A stretch of 64,000 nucleotides of DNA from UBA1141 sp963665155 (lineage in GTDB: Bacteria; Chloroflexota; Dehalococcoidia; Lucifugimonadales; UBA3495): positions 558,001 to 622,000 of the forward strand of contig CAXXFI010000001.1 in NCBI GenBank assembly GCA_963665155.2. The letters run 5' to 3'. Below are positions 52,679 through 61,746 of this stretch, piece by piece; positions within the stretch are counted from its first letter, which is position 1, and every line of letters begins with the position of its first letter. The notes under the pieces are model-generated. The model was not told where the DNA came from. It did not search any database and saw only the letters and a program-made list of their open reading frames with translations. The position numbers and the translations under genes were made by a program.

Positions 52679-53788
52679 ACGGGAGGGGTAGATGTTCAGG
52701 GTTGATGAGGTGAATTGGTCGAAAGGCGTCGGGAAGCATCGGAGCAACCGAAGATGTAGTTATGGTAAACCTGAAGCATGGACATCGATTTTGAATTGGC
52801 CACAGCGAGCCGGGAAGCACTGCTGGCAGTCATAGCCGAGCTAATGGCCTCCAATGCCCAATTGCGACAACAGGTTGCGGCATTGGAGGCCCGTTGGAAC
52901 AACCGGAACTCGCTTGGGATGCCGGGTAACAAGTCACTCTCAGACCGGCAGGCACCAAGAAAGGAGACCCGCAAAAGTCGACCCCATGGCTTCGCTAGGG
53001 TACGGATGGCGCCAAACCACCGGGTGGAGCATGCCCTGGCTGCCTGTCCAGAGTGTGGGACCGACCTGGTTGGGGGATGGATACAGCGGACCCGAGAAGT
53101 CATTGAGATTCCCGTGGTTCTGGTCCAGGTAACTGCGCATGTTTTTGTGGCACGAGTTTGTCCCATGTGTGAGCGGCGCCGGGTGCCCAAGGTGGATTTG
53201 AAGGACGCAGTGGTGGGTAGGCAACGCTTAGGGATCAACCTGGTCAGCCTGATAGCCACGCTACGGGAAGAAGGCCGGCTACCCATTCGGACGATCCAAT
53301 GGTATTTGAAGACGGTACACCAGTTACACCTGAGCGTTGGCGGCATAGTCCAGGCGATCCACAAGGCGGCTCGACAAGCCCAACCCGCAGTGGCCGAGGT
53401 GCTGAAACTCATTCGAGCCAGCCTAATGGTGCAGGCCGACGAAACCGGTTGGCGCCAGGACGGGGTCAATGGTTTCGTCTGGACCTTCAGCACCCCCACC
53501 GAGCGGTACTTCCTGCGTCGTGGCCGACACAAGGAAGTGGTAGATGAGGTGCTGGACGAGTCCTTCAGCGGGGTGCTGGTGAGCGATTTTTACGCCGCAT
53601 ATAACATTACCCTGGCCTGAAGCAACGGTGCTGGGCCCACCTGCTGCGGGACATCCATGACCTGAGGGTGCAGTATCCGGAGGATGCCAAGCTTGATTCC
53701 CTCGTAAAAACCCCTCGTCCTCCGGGGGCAATGGGAGGATAATGTGGGGAAAGGGCGTTGGGGCAGCGCCTGGCCGAGGGAGGGGAGG

Positions 53789-55572
53789 ATGTTCCGAATA
53801 CGAGACCCGCAAGAGAGCCTCTGGCAGTCCCAGTTCCTGGTGACGCCGAAGAAGGCTAAGCGTCTGGAGAGAAGTTGGGCCGAGGTTTTCCGAAACGAGG
53901 CGCTCCCCCTGATTGACGAGGAGCGCTTTGCTCCCATGTACTGCGTGGACAACGGCCGTCCCAACCGGGCGGTGCAGACCGTCCTCGGGGTCCACCTCCT
54001 CAAAGAGATGTTCAACCTCACCGACGATGAAGCTCTGGAACAACTAGAGTTCAACCTGCTCTGGCACCACGCCCTGCGGCTGGACATCGAGGAGACCCAC
54101 CTGCCCCAGAAGACCCTCCACAACTTCCGAGTTCGCCTGATGCAGCACGACGGTGGCCGGCTGGCTTTCCAGGAGACCACGGACCGGATCATCCAGGCGC
54201 TGGGCATACGCACCGGAAAGCAACGGCTGGACTCCACCCACATCATGAGCAACATCGCCACACTCACCCGGCTGGGCCTGTTCTGTGAGACGATGCGGTT
54301 GTTCCTGCGGGCCTTGCGCTGGGAGCACCCAGAGCTTCGCCCTGGGGTTCCGGAGGGCCTCCTAGGGCGCTATTTGAAGGAAGAAGACGAGGCGACCCAC
54401 TCCGGCCAGAGGACGCCCGCACGGGGGAGGGTCGGCGACGCCTTCTCGGTCTGTGCCTATTTGAAGGAAGAAGACGAGGCGACCCACTACGAGGACGCCC
54501 GCACGGGGGAGGGTCGGCGACGCCTTTCGGTCTGTGCCCGGGACCTCTACCGGCTGGTGGACCGGTTCCATGGCACGACTGCTGCCCAGCTGGAGGAGTA
54601 CCGGCTGCTGGAGCGGCTGCTGCGGGAGCAGTGCCATGTGGGCAAACACCGGGACGGGCGCCCCAGGGACGATGACGACGATGCTGGGGAATGCAAGGTG
54701 TGGCCTTGAAGGACCCGAAGCAGGTGTCCGCCGACTCGCTGCAATCGCCCCACGACCCGGATGTGACCTACAGCGGCCACAAGGGGAAGGGGTACGAGGT
54801 GCAGGTGGCGGAGACCTGCCACGAGGAGAACGCCACCCAGCTCATCACCCACGTGGAGGTGACCCCCTCGAGTGGGAGCGACACCGACGTGAGCGTGCCG
54901 GTCGTTGACGGGCTCGCGGAGCGGAAGGTCCGACCGGACGAGCTCTTCGCCGACACGGCGTATGGGTCGGGCCGCAATGCCTTCGAAGCCTCGCGCCGGG
55001 GAACGGAACTGGTGAGCCCGGTGGCGGGGTCGGCGCCGGGGAACTCGCACGAAGGAGAGGGTGACGGACCACCGCCGCTCACCGCCGCGGACTTTCAGAT
55101 CGACGTCACAGGGGAGCAGGCCACGGTGTGCCCCGCCGGCCACCCGTCCATCGAGGAGCACGAGTTGGAGGATGCGCCGGAGCGGGTAGAGGTCCACTTT
55201 GCCAGGACAACATGCGAGCCCTGCCCCTTGCGGTCCCGTTGCCCAGTGAAGCTGGACCGGCGTGCGGGGGCCTACGTCCTCAAGGCGGACCTGGTGAAGG
55301 TGAACATCGAGCGGCGCCGGAGGGCCGAGGCCACCGAGGAGTGGCGCAAGCGGTATGCCATAAGGGCCGGGATCGAGGGAACGAACTCCGAGCTGAAGCG
55401 CGCCCACGGGCTTGGGCGCTTGCGGGTGCGAGGGGGCCGTCGGGTGCGGCTTGCCGTCTACCTGAAGGCGTTGGCGTGCAACTTCAAGCGGATGGTCCAT
55501 GCACGCCTGGTGGAGATGGAGAACACGGCTCAGCGGGCGGTCGGGACGGCACCTGCGGTCACGGCCGCATGA
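53789..55572 (+). pseudogene. IS1182-type DDE transposase, frameshifted, with an internal duplication
   Basis: ATG 53789 follows GGGAGGGGAGG. Frame 1 part: LDEERFAPMYC-type start domain, NRAVQTVLGVHLLKEMFNLTDDEA and catalytic Asp in RLDSTHIMSNI. Near 54700 the frame changes and continues DPDVTYSGHKGKGYEVQVAE, LFADTAYGSGRNA (second Asp), a cysteine-rich CEPCPLRSRC and GIEGTNSELKRAHG with the catalytic Glu. An 87-bp segment (54370-54456) is repeated as 80 bp (54457-54536), adding about 28 residues. A programmed shift is unlikely because this family uses one frame. Confidence 0.85.
54370..54536. repeat. Tandem duplication inside the transposase gene
   Basis: Units 54370-54456 and 54457-54536 both start CTATTTGAAGGAAGAAGACG and end TCGGTCTGTGC; the second lacks 7 bases. 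They encode YLKEEDEATH twice. Confidence 0.95.
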
Positions 55573-56188
55573 GGGCGCCGCTCCACAGCTTCCACCGGGT
55601 GCCCTGAGCCACGGAAGGGGTACCGCAAGGGGATCACGCTTGTCCTGAGCGCGGCAGATGGTGCGGTGAGGCCAGCAGCCGGCATCCCGTGGCCTCCTCC
55701 CTTCCAGGCCCCTTCGCACGCCAGGGTTCATCTCAAACAGGCCTTTTTGCGAGGGAATCAAGCTTGCCCGGTGGGCAGGGGCCATCCACAAAATCTACGC
55801 TGAGGCGAAAGCCTTGGTCCATCTGGAGGCCCGGCAGCGGTGTCTTGCCCAACTGAGGCTGGAGCGGAAACTGCTGGCCCGCTGTCGCCCGTTACTTGAT
55901 GACTCATTGGCAGTCCAAGGCAAGCTCTGTCAGGGTATTGAGCGCTCCATCAAAGAATTGTTTGTCTTTGTTGCTGAGCCTTACGTGCCACCGGACAACA
56001 ACGCCGCCGAGGGAAGCCTACGTCATCTGGTAACGAGTCGTAAAACCAGTGGTGGCACCCGGTCTGAACAGGGCGCCAGCAGCAAGATGGCCCTAGCATC
56101 GTTCTTCGGGACCTGGCGTGCCAGAGAACTGAACCCCTTCTTGGCTTGCCGACAGTTACTCACATCCCCTCAAGTCTGAACATTTACC

Positions 56189-56691
56189 TAATTACATGGC
56201 TATGGGGCAGGCAATACTATAATGCCCATTCCCGAAGGATCCAAGCGCTACAAAATGGGAATCTACTTCGCCCTGAGTAGAACCGTATTAAAATTGTCGG
56301 AGCTATCCTATTGCCAGAAGCCTGGATGGACCGGGTCCGAGCCAATACACGGTTGAGCAGCGAAGTAAAAGTAATCAAGGAGGAAGAAGCCGAACTGAAG
56401 GGCGGCTACGGCGCTTAAGCAACTTCTACTTGGACGGCTTAAAGACACGATAAGGCTGCCTCCTGAAAAAGAAGACATTAGGGGATGGCTGGGTCGGGCG
56501 GGGCCGCATCCGGCGTCTACGCCGCAACAAGCCGGGAAGCTGCAGGAGAGGGACCAAGGGCGAGATTGACGAGGTTAGTAGGGTTAATCATGGAAGATAG
56601 GTCAATTGTCTCGCTTTAGATGAGGTAAAGAAGGGTCTGGCAACTCCGCAATTTCTATTAACATACCGCAATTTCTTACAGCGCTCCCAGA
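56189..56691. other. Spacer between two IS elements
   Basis: About 500 bases of likely relic sequence. A frame at about 56311-56418 (TTG start) reads MPEAWMDRVRANTRLSSEVK and ends ELKGGYGA, which looks protein-like but is unrecognised. ATTTCT(A/T)TTA-ACATACCGCAATTTCT near 56650-56675 contains a short direct repeat (CCGCAATTTCT). Confidence 0.35.
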
Positions 56692-58224
56692 AGTCTGTCC
56701 GACGATTAAGAAGGATCTGCAGTGCCAGAAAAACCAAGTTCCGGGGAACCAAGTCAATTCATTAAGGACCCGGTGTTCCTACGCCGCAACCCCCGAAGGG
56801 CCGTATCTGGCGCCTTGGGTTGAAGAGTGGGATGGCTTATCCCGCCAGCGCATGGCTGGCTCGCCACAGTTTCAGTATATTGTGGATCATGGCCACCAGG
56901 GTGAATTCCCCTGCCACCTTTTCCATGCCTGGCAGCAGGAACTGCCGGAAGCCCCGGGCTTGCTTGATTGACCCGTGAACGGGTTCGGTAATGCCTATGC
57001 GCCGGGCGTAGACTGCCCGCCCTTCCGTGGTCCGCAGTTTGTCCCGCAGGGCAGCACGCAGAGGTGTCCTACTGCGGCTTCGGTGGCCGATTCCCCCCAG
57101 GTGGTGCCGCTCTCGCCCAGTGGCAACGTAGGCATCAATCTGCCGCTCTGCCAGCGTCCTCAGGTTGCTTTCGCTGCAGTAGCCCGCATCCGCTGTGAAC
57201 CATTTTGGCCGTCATTCCTCTTCGGGAACCCCCACTCTAGCCAGGTTCTCCTCCAGCCCGTCCAGCATGGGCCTCAGCCTGAGGCTGTAGCCGCTGTGGG
57301 ATGTCACCTCCTGCGCCACGACTTGGGCGTTGTAGCCCTGAATCCAACCATGAGAACTCGGCTGTCCGGGTCGGTGAAATTGCTCTGTTCCTTGGGCTTT
57401 GGCGCCTCCCTCTCGGCGGCGGCTACCTCTTCCGGCGCCGCACCCCTGGCCAGCTCGCTCCTTCCCCCGGTTCTTCGCCCCCTCGCCTCCCGTATCTTCT
57501 CCAGGCGTCCTTCCCACCTCCGTAACTCCTCGGGCAACTCATCCCCCTTCTGCTCCGGCCCATACTCGGCGTCCTCGGCCTCGCCCACCTCTGCCGCCCG
57601 GCGCAGCAACTCTTTTACCTCCGCCTCCAGTTGGGGTTCCACCTCCTGTATGCGCCCGTAGCTCATGGCTTTGTGCTTGGAGGCGTTGGCCTGGTATTTG
57701 CTCCCATCTAGGGACAGGTGTCCCAGCTTCACCAGACCTGCCTCACGGAACATCCGCAGCACCTCCAAGAACAGTGCCTGAAAGGCCTCCAGATGATCTT
57801 TTCGGGAGTCCGATAGGGTCCGGAAATCGGGAAACTGCCCCCCGGAAAGCATCCGCAAAGCTAGGTCTGTCTCGCAACCCCCAGGTTATCTTCCGGGAGT
57901 TGCACACCCTCGTGCAGTAGCCGTAAAACAGCAACGTCAAGAGCATCTGGGGATGGCAGGCCTTAAGGCCCTACCATCCCGGCTGCCCCTCAGAGATGGG
58001 GCTGAGGTCCAGTTGGCTCACAATCTTTTCTAGGAAGAAGGCCAAATGCCCTTCGGGCAACCACTCACGGGGGGCTTGGGGCAGTAGATAGGCTTGCTCC
58101 ATGGAATAAGAGCGAAAGCTGTTGGCCATGGAGCACCTCCCATCACATCTCCCTTAGCTTATCCCTTCACTCTCCCGTTGGCGACCTATTTTCTCACTGT
58201 TTCCTCAGATATATCGGACAGACT
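56692..58224 (-). mobile_element. Decayed IS1182-family element
   Basis: Inverted ends AGTCTGTCCGA (56692-56702) and TCGGACAGACT (58214-58224) enclose a single leftward transposase gene with a 93-bp leader. It is a different member of the family from the nested copy at 53696. Confidence 0.8.
56837..58129 (-). pseudogene. IS1182-family transposase with several breaks
   Basis: From ATG 58129 the minus strand gives the family start (MANSFRSYSMEQAYLLP, EWLPEGHLAFFLEKIVSQL). After a stop near 57985 another frame continues MLLTLLFYGYCTRV and NSRKITWGLRDRPSFADAF, then PDFRTLSDSRKDHLEAFQAL and HLSLDGSKYQANASKHKAM with the first catalytic Asp. Then GYNAQVVAQEVTSHSGYS, FTADAGYCSESNLRTLAER (second Asp) and EPVHGSIKQARGFRQFLL (Glu) follow in further frames to TAA at 56837. 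At least three shifts or stops are needed. Confidence 0.85.
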
Positions 58225-58225
58225 C

Positions 58226-58378
58226 CTAGTATTACAACGACGGTTCCTCTGGCAGGGCGATTTTCGAGAATGATTTGAACCTAATAACGTGATGCGATGA
58301 GCCTACCGCGATAGCCCGCTGGCAGCCGAATACGAAGGGGAAGACGAAATATTTGGTAATCCGTCGTTGTAATACTAG
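58226..58378. mobile_element. 153-bp inverted-repeat element (MITE-like)
   Basis: CTAGTATTACAACGACGG at 58226-58243 is a perfect 18-bp inverted match to 58361-58378. The 117-bp interior has no gene. CTC flanks both sides, a possible 3-bp target duplication. It abuts the IS1182 end on the left and a methyltransferase remnant on the right. Confidence 0.75.
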
Positions 58379-58381
58379 CTC

Positions 58382-58525
58382 CCTTGCAAACGAGTGTCTT
58401 TCTCGGAGCGTGGCTCGTCCACCTGCTCGATGACCTGGAAGGACAAGACAACGTTGCTGACCTCATTTGTTTTGCCGTTCCAGACGAATGATGTCCTGAT
58501 GCTCTTGATCGGTGAGACGCGGCAT
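58382..58525 (-). pseudogene. 5' remnant of a DNA methyltransferase gene
   Basis: AAAGGAG lies 5 bases before ATG 58525. The first 12-13 codons (MPRLTDQEHQDI) are followed, after a frame jump caused by a deletion, by FVWNGKTNEVSNVVLSFQVI and EQVDEPRSEKD. These two pieces are the N-terminus of adenine-specific methyltransferases I know from restriction-type loci. The rest is missing where the 153-bp element begins. Confidence 0.6.
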
Positions 58526-58652
58526 GTATGCTCCTTTAGGTTGTGGGATTGGCTGCCTGGCGCTGGTCTAGCTGCCGTTGCCCGTCACAATTGAACGGTT
58601 AGTTGTGCGCTGCCATTTTAAATATATTTCGGTAAGAATTAAACCGCCCCCG

Positions 58653-59753
58653 TTAGTCAAACGTAATGACCGTTCTGGCGCCCAGGCCCGCTCTTAAGTC
58701 GTCCAGGGCCGCATTTATTTGCTCCAAGGGGCGAGTCCGGGTAACCATCTCGTCCAGCTTAAGTTTCCCTGCCTCATAAAGCTGGGCCAGCTTGAGGAAG
58801 TCCACATGGGTGTTGGCTGACCCGTACAGGCTGCCCTTGATGGTCCGCTCCTGCATCACCAAGCGGCTGTCGAAAGTGGGCCTCGCTTCCATCGAGGGCA
58901 CGCCCACCATGACGCAGGTGCCGCCCCAATGGATGCTACGGTACGCCTGCCTAAAGGTTTCTTCCCGGCCAATGGCCTCGAAGGCGTAGTCCACGCCTCT
59001 GCCTTCGGTCAATTCCCGGATTCCCCGAATGGCGTCTTCGTGGGACGCATTCACGGTGTGGGTTGCGCCCAACTCTTTGGCCAAACTCAGCCGCTCCTCC
59101 ACCAAGTCGATGGCGATGACCGGTTGGGCCCCGGAAATTGCCGCCCCCTGGATCACACTCAGGCCCACGCCGCCGCAACCGAAAACGGCCACCGAACTGC
59201 CCGGCTCGACTTTGGCTGTGTTTATGGCGGCGCCCACTCCTGTTGTAACGCAGCAGCCAATCAAGGCCAGCTTGTCCAAAGGTGCGTTCGCTCCGACCTT
59301 TATGGCTCCTTGCTGGGGGACCACCGAGTATTCGGCGAAGCACGATGTGGCGGAAAAGTGGTTTAATTCCTCGCCTTTGCTGTTGGATAAACGGGAGGTG
59401 CCGTCGTACAGATTGCCGCCCAAGCGTAAGGCAGTCTCGCACAGGTTGGGCTTGCTTCGGCGGCAGTAGAAACAGGTTCCGCAAGAGGGAATGAACGAGA
59501 AAATAACATGGTCGCCAGCCTGAAGCCCGGTCACCCCCGGCCCAACGGTTTCCACAACGCCAGCCCCTTCGTGACCCAAGACCGACGGCAAAGAATAGGG
59601 AATCACCCCTTCGATGACCGAAAGGTCGCTGTGGCACACACCCGCTCCAGCCACCTTTACCAGCACTTCACCCTCCTTGGGGGCTTGAAGCTCCACTTCC
59701 TCTATTTCCAGGGGTTCGCCCATTCTGTACAACACGGCTGCTTTCGTCTTCAT
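58653..59753 (-). CDS. Zinc-dependent alcohol dehydrogenase (class III-like MDR)
   Basis: The 366-residue protein has catalytic-zinc ligands Cys in GVCHSDL, His-Glu in LGHEGAGVV and Cys in GCCVTTG; structural zinc CGTCFYCRRSKPNLC; the NAD motif AVFGCGGVGLSVIQG with Asp (AIDLVEER), and the end RPLEQINAALDDL. It oxidises an alcohol or formaldehyde adduct. The upstream spacer contains a palindromic repeat. Confidence 0.92.
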   Translation of the reverse strand: MKTKAAVLYRMGEPLEIEEVELQAPKEGEVLVKVAGAGVCHSDLSVIEGVIPYSLPSVLGHEGAGVVETVGPGVTGLQAGDHVIFSFIPSCGTCFYCRRSKPNLCETALRLGGNLYDGTSRLSNSKGEELNHFSATSCFAEYSVVPQQGAIKVGANAPLDKLALIGCCVTTGVGAAINTAKVEPGSSVAVFGCGGVGLSVIQGAAISGAQPVIAIDLVEERLSLAKELGATHTVNASHEDAIRGIRELTEGRGVDYAFEAIGREETFRQAYRSIHWGGTCVMVGVPSMEARPTFDSRLVMQERTIKGSLYGSANTHVDFLKLAQLYEAGKLKLDEMVTRTRPLEQINAALDDLRAGLGARTVITFD

Positions 59754-59796
59754 ATTCTTTCTCCTGACTTGTCTGGGTTTTTCGGCGCGGCCAACT

Positions 59797-59874
59797 TACC
59801 GCAGAGATCGCGGAGAGCGCAGAGTTTAGGGAGTATGTTTCATGTTTCTCTGCGGCCTCCGCGATCTCTGCGGT
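59797..59874. repeat. CACCGCAGAG-type palindromic repeat, copy 3
   Basis: ACCGCAGAGATCGCGGAG and CTCCGCGATCTCTGCGGT are a perfect 18-bp inverted pair around about 40 bases, between the alcohol dehydrogenase and the esterase genes. Confidence 0.95.
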
Positions 59875-59891
59875 GAAAAGTAGTAGAGGCT

Positions 59892-60992
59892 CTAAAGTGT
59901 AGGTTTCTGCTGCGATAAGCTCTCGAACCAAGGCAACACCAGCTTCTCGTTGATGCTGGAGGTGTAGGCATGGCCCCAGTCCGGAAGTTCTTCATAGGTT
60001 GCGTTATAACCGATTTTGGTCAACAGGTCATAACCTTGGCGGATTGAACCCACTCTGAAGATATGGTCCTGCGCCCCATGAACGATATATATGGGCAAAT
60101 CTATGCCTTGCTTCTTACGCAGCATGCCGTCCATCATCCCGTGAAAATCGCCGGCGATGGGCGAAATGCCAGCGAACATCTCGGCGGAACTCAGGCCGTA
60201 CAAATACGTGAAAGTCCCGCCATCGGACAGTCCGGACAGAAATACTCGACTTTTATCCACCGCATAAGTGCTACAGACATCCTGGAAAATTGCGGTGATG
60301 GAACTAACATCGAGCATAGGCCGAAGCACGGACCACGTCACATCCATAGACTTGGGCGCGAGCAGCATATAGCCCTTGCTTTTGGCGGCCCGCAGCCACG
60401 ACCATATATAGTGATCGCCCCTTCCGCCAGCCCCGTGCAGGCAAATTATGAGCGGCCAATTCTGCTGCGGAGTATAGCTCTCCGGCACGTACAGGGAATA
60501 GTCGGCAAGGCGGTCGGTCCGCTTGTTGTGAATCATGCCAACAGGAACGCCTGCGTCGGGAGAGGTGGTCTCCAGCGCTTCTCTATTAGGCAGCGCTTCC
60601 GGCGTTAGCCAATAGCTTTGCAAGACCGGGAGATTGGCGCGCCGCTGATACAAAAGATTCAGGGCTCGGCACAGTTCCCGGCGGCTACTCGCAGAAGCTA
60701 TAGGATAATCCCTCTCGCTTGCCTGCAAGAAGGCATCCGTGGCATTGCCGCAATGCCTGATTGCGGCTGTGAAGGCGTCGTGAAACTGGCTGAATGAGTC
60801 CGGCGGAGGGAGTTGGCCCAGTTCATCCAGAAGTTTGGGGAACATATCCCCGGCCACTTCTTTCAAACGTTCCTGGGAGGCTCCAAACTTCCCGATGCCC
60901 ATATTTTCTTGGATGGACTCGAAGGTCTGTAATAACCGCAGGATGTGCTCTTCAGCAGTGTGGACTGCCTGGGTGTATCGTTCGTCGGCCAT
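59892..60992 (-). CDS. Alpha/beta hydrolase with helical N-terminal domain
   Basis: Residues 1-150 are helical and unrecognised. From residue about 165 there is an esterase/PHB-depolymerase-like domain: WPLIICLHGAGGRGDHY (oxyanion), FLSGLSDGGTFTYL (nucleophile), IVHGAQDHIFRV (acid) and LPDWGHAYT (base). No signal peptide is present. The upstream helical part could bind the substrate or pair subunits. Confidence 0.82.
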   Translation of the reverse strand: MADERYTQAVHTAEEHILRLLQTFESIQENMGIGKFGASQERLKEVAGDMFPKLLDELGQLPPPDSFSQFHDAFTAAIRHCGNATDAFLQASERDYPIASASSRRELCRALNLLYQRRANLPVLQSYWLTPEALPNREALETTSPDAGVPVGMIHNKRTDRLADYSLYVPESYTPQQNWPLIICLHGAGGRGDHYIWSWLRAAKSKGYMLLAPKSMDVTWSVLRPMLDVSSITAIFQDVCSTYAVDKSRVFLSGLSDGGTFTYLYGLSSAEMFAGISPIAGDFHGMMDGMLRKKQGIDLPIYIVHGAQDHIFRVGSIRQGYDLLTKIGYNATYEELPDWGHAYTSSINEKLVLPWFESLSQQKPTL

Positions 60993-61085
60993 GCTACCCT
61001 CATTTTAGACAGGGTATAATTTCTGCCAAGCTACGTGGTTAGGTCAATCAGATTAAGCTAAGAACCAAAAGGAGCGTTACGCCTC

Positions 61086-61385
61086 ATGCTATATATGCTG
61101 TCTTTGAATCATAGTCCCGACAAATGCCCCGGCGTCGCCATCGAGATACGGGACCGGGTGTTGGTCATGGCATCTACTATGACCGAGGTCTTGAAGTCTT
61201 ATAATTGCACATTCCAGGGTGGATGGGTCAGCAAGTCGGCCCACCAGACGTTTATTTTAATCGACGGTCCCAACGCCCACGCTGTGGACGATGCGGTGGT
61301 CGACTTGGGTCTCGCAGTGTGGAACACCTCCACATTTTATCCGGTGATCACTTTAGACGAGGCGGTAGGTGGGTTGCCCGATTGA
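61086..61385 (+). CDS. Hypothetical 99-residue protein (DUF3303-like)
   Basis: The sequence MLYMLSLNHSPDKCPGVAIE and VLKSYNCTFQGGWVS, FILIDGPNAHAVDDAVVDLG has the ferredoxin-like alternation of DUF3303/GYD-type small proteins. GGAGCGTTACGCCTC precedes the start. Its role is unknown. It is comparable to the broken small gene at 46866. Confidence 0.6.
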   Translation: MLYMLSLNHSPDKCPGVAIEIRDRVLVMASTMTEVLKSYNCTFQGGWVSKSAHQTFILIDGPNAHAVDDAVVDLGLAVWNTSTFYPVITLDEAVGGLPD

Positions 61386-61746
61386 TTGATACACCTAGGG
61401 ACGATTTGTGAGATAAACGTTCGTGTGGTTATGAGCGGGCTCACTTTGATTACTCCCCTCATCGACACCAATCGCTCAAACAAAGTACGCAGGTCAAGCT
61501 CACTGAACATGGCCATGGACCATTACAACAGCGCGATAGCCTTGCAACGATCGCGTTCGTGGTGGCGCTGTAGTATTGCGTCGGCGTAGGAGGCCCTAGT
61601 CCAGTGCCTGATTTAGACCTCGGGACCGCCCGTACCTTTCTCCCGGGTTACTTGGAAACACTTGTGAGCCAAGCCCGAAAGACAGTTTACACCTGGAACG
61701 GGGGCTGGCGGAGCTGATCAATTTTGGTTTCCGCCAAGTTTCTTGC
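61386..61746. other. Spacer with possible recombinase relic
   Basis: About 360 bases. AGGAGG at 61588 precedes a GTG frame at 61604-61717 (MPDLDLGTARTFLPGYLETL, then VSQARKTVYTWN) that resembles the first helices of a tyrosine-recombinase core-binding domain and then stops. The rest is unassigned. Confidence 0.35.

Larger units (their letters stand above)
53688..55766 (+). mobile_element. IS1182-type element nested in IS66, with 8-bp target duplication
   Basis: CAAGCTTG occurs at 53688-53695 and 55759-55766; the element itself is 53696-55758 (2063 bp) with ends ATTCCCTCGTAAAAA and, reversed, ATTCCCTCGCAAAAA. Removing it and one CAAGCTTG restores the IS66 frame at AAG CTT GCC CGG. The target is a palindrome. 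The inside is more GC-rich than the surroundings, which points to a foreign origin. Confidence 0.9.
52778..56179 (+). pseudogene. IS66 transposase (TnpC-type), frameshifted and split
   Basis: The N-terminal part (52778-53620) has a helix of Gln/Ala (LRQQVAALEARW), a zinc domain (ACPECGTDL, CPMCERRR), MVQADETGWRQDG with the first catalytic Asp and LVSDFYAAYN with the second. Near 53610 the frame shifts to LKQRCWAHLLRDIHDL. The gene resumes after the inner element as ARWAGAIHKIYAEAK and ends with PPDNNAAEGSLRHLV, which carries the catalytic Glu. All three acidic residues are thus present but separated by a 2-kb insertion. Confidence 0.9.
52687..56188 (+). mobile_element. IS66-family element interrupted by an IS1182-type element
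   Basis: Terminal inverted repeats are GGTAGATGTTCAGGGTTGA at the left and, reversed, GGTAAATGTTCAGACTTGA at the right, 16 of 19 matching. The left end lies 8 bases after serA. Accessory TnpA/TnpB genes are missing. No clear 8-bp target duplication remains. The inner element occupies 53696-55758. Confidence 0.85.

Noticed and set aside
53789..55572. Programmed ribosomal frameshift in the IS1182-type transposase
   Set aside because: No slippery heptamer is evident at the junction and this family normally uses one frame; decay or sequencing error is simpler.
54547..55791. 414-residue minus-strand frame opposite the nested transposase
   Set aside because: GC-rich DNA gives long chance frames; the plus strand carries all catalytic transposase motifs.
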